Source: Saussurea involucrata (Eukaryota; Streptophyta; Magnoliopsida; Asterales; Asteraceae). From it: a stretch of DNA of 64,000 bases. The position numbers and the translations under genes were made by a program. The notes below the pieces were generated by a model. The model was given only the letters and a program-made list of their open reading frames with translations, searched no databases and was not told the origin of the DNA. The stretch lies in assembly GCA_033807775.1 (NCBI GenBank), contig CM066318.1:81595379-81659378 (forward strand), given 5' to 3'. Position 1 is the first letter of the stretch, and the number at the start of each line of letters is the position of its first letter. Below, in pieces: positions 54,570 through 64,000 of this stretch.

Positions 54570-54787
54570 GGGGTGTTTGGGATTGCGTTTGTCATCTGCT
54601 TCTCTTTATTGACTTATAACTTATCTCCGTTCCAGAAAAGTCAGTCTGGAATTGCTTCTCAAAAAACAGCGTTTCTCCGTCCTGAAAACGTGATAAGCAG
54701 TTTTTTTTCTTAATCCAAACACTCACCTCCTTCCTGGAAACACAATAAGGAGAAACGGAGTTTTCTATCGCAATCCCAAACACCCCC
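54570..54787. mobile_element. Tourist-like MITE (218 bp)
   Basis: GGGGTGTTTGGGATTGCG at the left end and its complement CGCAATCCCAAACACCCC at the right end form terminal inverted repeats (one extra C on the right). TTA flanks both sides (54567-54569, 54788-54790). Inner sequence also partly pairs (CTTATAACTTATCTCC, GGAGAAACGGAG). Non-coding. It lies directly beyond the candidate TATA box of the DUF4408 gene. Confidence 0.9.
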
Positions 54788-54790
54788 TTA

Positions 54791-57483
<2,693 letters not shown>

Positions 57484-57539
57484 TCTATCTATATCTATAT
57501 ATATATGTATATAAACAAAAACCAAGGGTCTGACGTGGC

Positions 57540-57910
57540 ACCCTCTCAAGCGAGAACTCCCCCTTTCTGATCTCTCCTTCGTCCGGGTTTTTTACCCTCC
57601 TCCTCCGCCCCGCCCTAAATCCCCCTCGACCCGCTCCAAATCCCCCCTTCACCAGGGTTCTTTACCCAAAATCGACGCCCTAAATCCCCCTTCACCCACC
57701 AGCGACCACCAATCGAATCCCTCTTTGTTCAAATCGCCTCCACCCACCAGCGAACACCAGGCACCGCCCAACACCGCCGACAACCGCCCTTCTGCCTCCA
57801 CCCACCAGCGACCTCCAATCGAAATCCCTCTCTCATCTCAAATTCATTTGAGGGATTATTTCCTTTCTGTGAAATTCATGCGATTTCAGTCGATCAATCA
57901 AGAATCAGAA
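57540..57910 (+). other. CT/CCG-rich leader captured with the MYB-like gene
   Basis: Base composition is much more GC- and pyrimidine-rich than the neighbours, with repeated CACCCACCAGCGAC words (57690, 57739, 57796). It directly precedes the first captured exon and looks like that gene's 5' untranslated region. Confidence 0.5.
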
Positions 57911-58536
57911 ATGGATGAGAAAACAAAGAAGGGCGTCATTAGTGAAGAAGACGTATCCACCATTTTACGAAGGTTCTTTTTTTATCCCTTTTCACTATTT
58001 TGTTAGGGTTTTAGTGGGATTAACCAAAATTTCACTCAATTCATCAATCTATCGTCTTAAAAAGAATGGTGGAAATTATGTATTGTTTTGTTGCTATTTG
58101 AAACACAGGCTGACATATGTGAGTTCATCTAGAACTCCTTTCTTGACGAAATTTTCCAATTGGGAGTTTGCAAATTCATAAGCACTGCACAATGAATCTC
58201 TATATCAAGCTTTTTTATTTGAATAATAGTTTATATGTTTGCACTTTGCTGTGATGATTTTTATTTGAAGAAATGTTAATATGTTTGCTGTGATGATTTT
58301 TATTTGTATAAAAATTTATATGTTTGTTGTGATGATTTTGAAGGCACACAGCTACAACAGTGGTAGCTTTGCTTCAGGAAGTAGCTCAAGTTTAGGATGC
58401 AAAAATTGATTGGAATGCGATGGTGAAACGAACTACTACTGGTATCACAAATCCAAGGGAATACCAAATGCTATGGCGCCATTTGGCTTATCGCGATCCA
58501 TTACTTGAAAATTTAGAATATGAAGCTAAACCTTTG
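57911..58536 (+). pseudogene. Captured DRMY1-like MYB/SANT family gene fragment (two exons)
   Basis: Exon 1 57911-57972 starts at ATG and ends at AAG/GTTCTT; its end encodes I-S-E-E-D-V-S-T-I-L-R-R. Exon 2 58344-58536 (acceptor GAAG, donor TTG/GTGAGT) encodes T-A-T-T-V-V-A-L-L-Q-E-V-A, then after a TAG (58393-58395) K-I-D-W-N-A-M-V-K-R and the block Y-Q-M-L-W-R-H-L-A-Y-R. This resembles the N-terminal region of plant homeodomain-like/MYB proteins of the DRMY1 (At1g58220) type, recognised from memory and therefore tentative. Phase is kept across the intron; the TAG is one C-to-T step from CAG. Later exons are missing. No functional product expected. Confidence 0.7.
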
Positions 58537-58610
58537 GTGAGTCTCTTTTATGTGTATTTATGCTTGAATAAATGCTTTGATGATTAATAAGTTTGTAATT
58601 TGGGCAGATT

Positions 58611-60890
58611 TCATTACTCTAATGACGTGAATCTTTTGTAGAGAATGTGTTGGTTCGTGATTTATTTATATGCCCACTTTTCATGAGAGGCCAAATAAAA
58701 GGGACCCAATCCAAATTTTGGATAACTTTGGTTTTAAACAAATTTGACAGATTTGGTTTTGGACAGATTTAAGTTTTGCACATGTATTAGCATTGGACAA
58801 ATTTCATTACTCTAATGACGTGAATCTTTTGTAGAGAATGTGTTGGTTCGTGATTTATTTATATGCCCACTTTTCATGAGAGGCCAAATAAAAGGGACCC
58901 AATCCGAAACAAAAGGGAAACCAGAAGCCAGAGAATGCAACTTCGGAGAATCAAGTTAAGCAAGGTGAAGCTTCTCCCTTTAATTAAGTGTCGTTAAACA
59001 CCCCTTATTACAAATTTGGTGTTCTTAGAATTATCACAGATTTGAATTTTGGGCAGATTTAGTTTCTGGACGAATTTCAGTTTTTGACAGATTAGAGTTT
59101 GGCTTAGGTTTATTTGGACCAATTTGGGAAATTTCATTACTCTAATGACGTGAATCTTTTGTAGAGAATGTGTTGGTTCGTGATTTATTTATATGGCCAC
59201 TTTTCATGAGAGGCCAAATAAAAGGGACCCAATCCGAAACAAAAGGGAAACCACAAGCCAGAGAATGCAACTTCGGAGAATTCAGTTAAGCAAGGTGAAG
59301 CTTCTCCCTTTAATTAAGTGTCGTTAAACACCCCTTATTACAAATTTGGTGCTTTTGCACAAGTTTGAGTTTGGGACCAATTTGGACAGATTTCGTGTTC
59401 TTATCACAGATTTGAGTTTTTGACATATTTAGTTTAAACCAATTTAACATATTTGAGTCCTGGACAAATTTAAATTTTGGATAACTTTGGTTTTAAACCA
59501 ATTTGACAAATTTGGTTTTGGACAGATTTAAGTTTTGCACATGTATGAGCATTGGACAAATTTGGTGTTCTTAGAATTATCACAGATTTGAGTTTTGGGC
59601 AGATTTAGTTTCTGGACGAATTTCAGTTTTTGACAGATTAGAGTTTGGCTTAGGTTTGTTTTTTGGACCAATTTGGGCAGATTTCATTACTCTAATGACG
59701 TGAATCTTTTGTAGAGAATGTGTTGGTTCGTGATTTATTTATATGGCCACTTTTCATGAGATGCCAAATAAAAGGGACCCAATCCGAAACAAAAGGGAAA
59801 CCAGAAGCCAGAGAATCCAACTTCGGAGAATCAAGTTAAGCAAGGTGAAGCTTCTCCCTTTAATTAAGTGTCGTTAAACACCCCTTGTTACAAAATTGGT
59901 GCTTTTGCACAAGTTTGAGTTTGGAACCAATTTGGACAGATTTCATGTTCTTATCACAGATTTGAGTTTTTGACATCATTAGTTTAAACCAATTAAACAT
60001 ATTTGAGTCCTGGACAAATTTAAATTTTGGATAACTTTGGTTTTAAACCAATTTGACAGATTTGGTTTTGGACAGATTTAAGTTTTGCACATGTATGAGC
60101 ATTGGACAAATTTGGTGTTCTTAGAATTATCACAGATTTGAGTTTTGGGCAGATTTAGTTTCTGGACGAATTTCAGTTTTTTACAAATTAGAGTTTGGCT
60201 TAGGTTTGTTTTTTGGACCAATTTGGGCAGATTTCATTACTCTAATGACGTGAATCTTTTGTAGAGAATGTGTTGGTTCGTGATTTATTTATATGGCCAC
60301 TTTTCATGAGATGCCAAATAAAAGGGACCCAATCCGAAACAAAAGGGAAACCAGAAGCCAGAGAATCCAACTTCGGAGAATCAAGTTAAGCAAGGTGAAG
60401 CTTCTCCCTTTAATTAAGTGTCGTTAAACACCCCTTGTTACAAAATTGGTGCTTTTGCACAAGTTTGAGTTTGGAACCAATTTGGACAGATTTCATGTTC
60501 TTATCACAGATTTGAGTTTTTGACATCATTAGTTTAAACCAATTAAACATATTTGAGTCCTGGACAAATTTAAATTTTGGATAACTTTGGTTTTAAACCA
60601 ATTTGACAGATTTGGTTTTGGACAGATTTAAGTTTTGCACATGTATGAGCATTGGACAAATTTGGTGTTCTTAGAATTATCACAGATTTGAGTTTTGGGC
60701 AGATTTAGTTTCTGGACGAATTTCAGTTTTTTACAAATTAGAGTTTGGCTTAGGTTTGTTTTTTGGACCAATTTGGGCAGATTTCATTACTCTAATGACG
60801 TGAATCTTTTGTAGAGAATGTGTTGGTTCGTGATTTATTTATATGACCACTTTTCATGAGAGGCCAAATAAAAGGGACCCAATCCGAAAC
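58611..60890. repeat. 550-bp tandem array inside the Helitron
   Basis: The landmark TCATTACTCTAATGACGTGA occurs at 58611, 58804, 59134, 59684, 60234 and 60784, spaced 193, 330, 550, 550 and 550 bp. The two units starting at 59684 and 60234 appear identical over almost their whole length. Each full unit contains GAATGTGTTGGTTCGTG, a GGGACCCAATCCGAAAC block and several TTTGGACAGATTT-like words. No ORF. Confidence 0.92.
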
Positions 60891-61360
60891 AAAAGGTTTT
60901 CACATATAATTGCAAAATATTCACCGGATAGACAAGGTAATATCTTACTAAGTGTTTATATTCATATATACTCTAAAATCCTACTTATATTATTTCTTCC
61001 CATATTTTTATGATTATCACTAATACCTACAATGTTTAATGCAATTTTGTTCCACATCGTATACAACCTTCATCTGAGGATCATAGTATATTGTAGATAG
61101 AGATGGATGATGGGCGATTGACTAAACGCGGAATAAGAGGTTTCGAGTATTGGCCAAGCTGAAACTTATGTATAGAAATCAACAAACTTTATTTTTGTTT
61201 ATCTTAGTTGTTTCTTTACGTATTACGATGACTTTATTTTGGTTATGTTTTGTGGTATGATGGTCGTTTGAACCACTTTTTTTTACATGTTTGGATTAAT
61301 ATTTATATATTACTACCCAAATAACATAGTCTATCGCGCAACGTGCGGTTCTCATACTAG

Positions 61361-61621
61361 TTAAATATAATAGTGGGGATAAAAAAATAGGAAGTGGGTA
61401 TGAAATCTATATATAGATTAATTAAAAATTTATTTGAAGGGGGTGACATTTTATAATTTATGATTTTAAGCTAATTTTTTATATGAATACCAATGTTAAC
61501 TACAATATTGTATGAAGATTATTATAAATAATAATTATTTGTTTATGTCTTATCAATAAATTAAGTTGTATAGAATTTTATTTATTTTAAATCTATTTAG
61601 GTTATGTTTACATTTTTTCTG

Positions 61622-61661
<40 letters not shown>

Positions 61662-61850
61662 TGGACATTTAAAGACGTAAAAGTTTGGGATAGAAATTTT
61701 TTATCCGTCAGGGCACTTGTTAACTCATCCCTAACTTTGTCGCAATCTCTGTATTCTCGAATAATTGTTAAAAGGTAACTGTTTGTTCCTCTTTCATACC
61801 AATCTTGACATATAACTAACTTAACCTGTTTGGTTTTGTTATTTGTGAGA
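61361..61850. other. AT-rich spacer with (AT)n microsatellite
   Basis: About 490 bp between the Helitron and a copia LTR, with an AT dinucleotide run at 61625-61658. No gene. Confidence 0.55.
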
Positions 61851-61977
61851 TGTTCAGGGATTGAAGTTAGGAAACTAGAAAACATTTGGACTGTGCTTCA
61901 CAGCTCGTGAAACACCAGGGTTAGCGGAGCACGTTTGAGGATTCTAGAGGGGCTGAAAGTGAAAGATTTTGCTGGAG

Positions 61978-61986
61978 TATATAAAG
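61978..61986 (+). promoter_or_regulatory. TATA box in the LTR of element C4
   Basis: TATATAAAG, about 220 bp before the primer site, as expected for an LTR promoter. The CTCTTTCTCTCG-rich sequence after it suits a transcript leader. Confidence 0.6.
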
Positions 61987-62198
61987 AAGTCATCGCCGTT
62001 TATTTCCTTTAACACGAATCATTTTATTCTTTCAGTTTTAGAGATTTTCTCTCTTTCTCTCGTTTTATACATCTTTCTAGATTTAGGGTTTCTTTAATTC
62101 TAGTTAGGGTTTCATGTTCATCTCCTTCAGATCTCTTGAAGGATTTGTATATTCTTTACATTGGTTTGATTAATATTATGATTTTACAAGTTTGAACA

Positions 62199-62210
62199 TG
62201 GTATCATAGC
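62199..62210 (+). other. Primer-binding site of element C4
   Basis: TGGTATCATAGC, one base different from the initiator tRNA-Met site used by the other elements here. Confidence 0.75.
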
Positions 62211-63687
62211 AAGATCTCCGATCCTTTTCTTCCTAAACATCATCTGTTGGTAAGCTTGTGTGTTGTTTATGATTCTGTGTTCGAAATATCTGTTTCAAAA
62301 GATTTCAAATCTTTCTCTGTTGTTTTCAAATTTTAAATAGGTTTGTTTAACAGATCTGTGTTCCAAATATCTGTTTCAAAAGTTCGCAAATCTTCATCTG
62401 TTGATTTAAAATCTTAAATAGGTGTTTAAACCATATTTGTTATCCTTGGATTTTGTTACCTATTGCTTAAAATCATCTCACTCTCACTGGTTTCTCTTTA
62501 GATCTCAGTGATTTGTGAGACTGTTTGAGCTGTTATCCTTGGATTTTATCACCTTTGTTTTAAAATCATCTCATTCTCATTGGATTCTCTTTAGATCTCA
62601 GTGTTTTATGAGACTGTTTGAACTAGATCTGTTATTCTTGCACTTGATCACGAGTTTCTCAAAGGACGTCTCATTCTCACTGTTCTCTTTTTAGATCTCA
62701 GTGTTTTATGAGACTGTTTGAACTAGATCTGTTATCGTTGCACTATATCACGAGTTGCTCAAAGAACATCTCATTCTCTCTGTTCTCTTTTTAGATCTCA
62801 GAGAGTTATGAGACTTTGTTGAACAACTTAGTTGCTATAGTCAAAATCTTAACGATTATGAGGTTTGTCTATCACTTGTCTTGTTGTATTCTTATAGATC
62901 TCAACATTTCTAAGACTAAGTGTTACTCAGTATCGGTGTTCTCTGTTAAGATCTAAATATATTAGATCTATTTTTTTGGGTGCTTAGTTCAAAAAAATTA
63001 TCTGATCTATTTTGTTACTTCTTGTCTAGATCTATTCTGTTAATTTCTATGTCATCCTTTTGAATCTGAGTTTTTTGAGGTTCGTTGATGATCTTCATTG
63101 ACTTCACTCTCAGATTTGGATGAAATTATTGGTTTACTTGTAATACTTGTTGGTTTACAACTGTTTAAACCTGTTATCTGCTCTTACCTTTAGATACTTC
63201 TGGATCTTGTTATCTGGAGTCTCTACTTGGTTAATCTGTTGTTCATTACGTGCCTGTGAGACTTTGTTGAGGCTGTGTGTATCTAGATTTGTTCAGATCT
63301 GTTTTTGATGGTTTATATGGACTATGTCCTCCATCTCAAACACATATCGTGACTCTATCTAGGTCCTTTTTTGTCTTTGTTCAGTTTTCGTTCCAGATCT
63401 TTGATCTCTCAGATATCTGACTTCTGTTTCCGCTGTGCTACTTGTCAAACTCTCATTGATCTGTTGTAAGTGCTTTTTATTAGCGCTATTTGCTTCATCT
63501 CACTTCACCAATACACTTCAAGACCTCTGTAAGTCTTCTTTATCTCTCATCCTCTGTGTGATCTGCTCTTTTCTTTTCTACTCTTGGTGGCTAAGAAGTT
63601 AGCTTTACCTACCATCATTGAGTGGCAAGGAATCCTGCTTTATACGCTTCTTAGTTTTTCACTTCGTGTGCTGAGTCTGTTGATATC
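62211..63687 (+). repeat. Leader of element C4 with tandem repeats
   Basis: Long untranslated leader. Between about 62470 and 62830, about four degenerate units of roughly 100 bp recur, each with TCTCATTCTCACTG, CTCTTTTTAGATCTCAGTG and ATGAGACTGTTTGAAC. The remainder is T-rich with no ORF. Confidence 0.75.
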
Positions 63688-64000
63688 ATGCCTAGAGAAG
63701 AGTCCCCCAAAAATACAGAAGAGCTATCTCGTATAGCTAAGCTGGATTTTGGAGACCCCTTATACCTCCATGCTAGTGATACCACTGGAGCTCCCATTTT
63801 AAGCCTTAAATTGACAGGTACTGAAAATTATAGAATTTGGTCATGTGCGATGATTCTTGCTTTGGAAACCAAAAATAAACTTGGTTTCGTGGATAGATCT
63901 GTTATTCGTCCTACTAATAATGAAACACTGGGAAGACAGTGGGATAGATGTAATTCTGTTGTTCTGTCCTGGATTCTTGGTTTTATATTTGAGGACTTGT
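63688..64000 (+). CDS. gag: Copia gag N-terminus (incomplete, continues beyond window)
   Basis: ATG at 63688 opens a frame of 104 codons that is still open at the window edge. It starts M-P-R-E-E-S-P and has D-P-L-Y-L-H-A-S-D, then L-K-L-T-G-T-E-N-Y-R-I-W-S, and ends in W-I-L-G-F-I-F-E-D. The pattern L-x-G-x-N-Y-x-x-W-S-x-A-M...K-x-G-F-V-D is the N-terminal gag domain of many plant copia elements (Retrotran_gag_3 type). No lesion is visible, which makes this the only gag in the window with no break in its visible part. It lies 1.48 kb after the primer site. Confidence 0.88.
   Translation, partial: MPREESPKNTEELSRIAKLDFGDPLYLHASDTTGAPILSLKLTGTENYRIWSCAMILALETKNKLGFVDRSVIRPTNNETLGRQWDRCNSVVLSWILGFIFEDL

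Larger units (their letters stand above)
57484..61360 (+). mobile_element. Helitron (non-autonomous) with captured gene fragment
   Basis: The 5' end begins A/TCTATCTATATC in an AT-rich start typical of Helitrons (57484). The 3' end is a small hairpin (CGCA-ACG-TGCG, 61337-61347) about ten bases before CTAG, followed by host T (61361). Insertion between A and T without duplication fits the mechanism. It carries a GC-rich 5' leader and two exons of a MYB-like gene (57911-58536), then a tandem array (58611-60890). No Rep/helicase coding sequence is present, so it was moved in trans. Length 3877 bp. Confidence 0.82.
61851..64000 (+). mobile_element. Copia LTR retrotransposon, 5' part only (element C4, runs off the window)
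   Basis: A primer site TGGTATCATAGC (62199-62210) follows an LTR-like end TTTGAACA at 62198. The LTR start is probably TGTTCAGGGATTGAAG (61851), giving about 348 bp with a TATATAAAG box at 61978-61986. A 1.5 kb leader follows, then gag from 63688 to the window edge. The LTR start and the whole 3' half are unverified because the second LTR is outside the window. Confidence 0.75.

Noticed and set aside
54444..54713. Plus-strand 89-codon frame upstream of the DUF4408 gene
   Set aside because: Half of it lies in the MITE and the rest in the antisense of the gene's leader; no conserved features.

Overview
This window is eukaryotic nuclear DNA from a plant, very probably a eudicot and plausibly Asteraceae. 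The signs are plant LTR-retrotransposon families (Ty1/copia, chromovirus-type Ty3/gypsy, a Sirevirus with an extra 3' ORF), initiator-tRNA-Met primer sites, a CACTA element, a Helitron, MITEs, a tRNA-type SINE and one DUF4408/DUF761 gene. The family placement is an inference from element style. There are no bacterial or organellar features, rRNAs, stand-alone tRNA genes or CRISPR arrays.

Layout. (1) 1-6605: minus-strand gypsy-type element cut by the left window edge; its interior keeps only the last 27 codons of pol. It sits in an older LTR fragment (6606-7564). (2) 7818-11957: solo LTR (TSD TATAT) carrying a deletion-derived copia element (9932-11490, TSD GTTGG). (3) 12520-12710: SINE. (4) 12874-50373: one 4.7 kb copia element (202-bp LTRs, TSD AATAG) blown up to 37.5 kb by insertions. 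Its left LTR holds an 11.7 kb CACTA transposon (12924-24623, TSD TAT). Its gag holds a chromovirus (28118-49170), whose 3' LTR holds a 13 kb Sirevirus (34982-47989, TSD GAATC). The CACTA carries degraded serine carboxypeptidase-like exons, a foldback MITE, an hAT-like MITE, and a copia derivative whose two LTRs point in opposite directions (17438-22275), giving a palindrome with arms of about 1.29 kb. (5) 50954-53247: PIF/Harbinger-like element (TSD TTA) with a nested solo LTR (51386-52814, TSD GTCTT). (6) 53542-54303: the only intact host-type gene, a DUF4408 membrane protein, with a Tourist-like MITE just upstream of its likely TATA box. (7) 57484-61360: Helitron with a captured DRMY1-like MYB gene fragment and a 550-bp tandem array. 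(8) 61851-64000: 5' part of a plus-strand copia element whose gag is open to the window edge.

How it fits together. Almost everything is selfish DNA, and the nesting gives a relative clock that by-eye LTR differences support: about 3/202 in the host copia, roughly 20 in about 1450 in the chromovirus, about 9/970 in the Sirevirus. All coding elements except the last one carry frameshifts or in-frame stops, many explicable as C-to-T changes. The features most worth follow-up are the palindromic copia derivative (a possible hairpin-RNA source), the conserved extra ORF shared by two copia families, the two gene-capturing DNA transposons, and the promoter-adjacent MITE.
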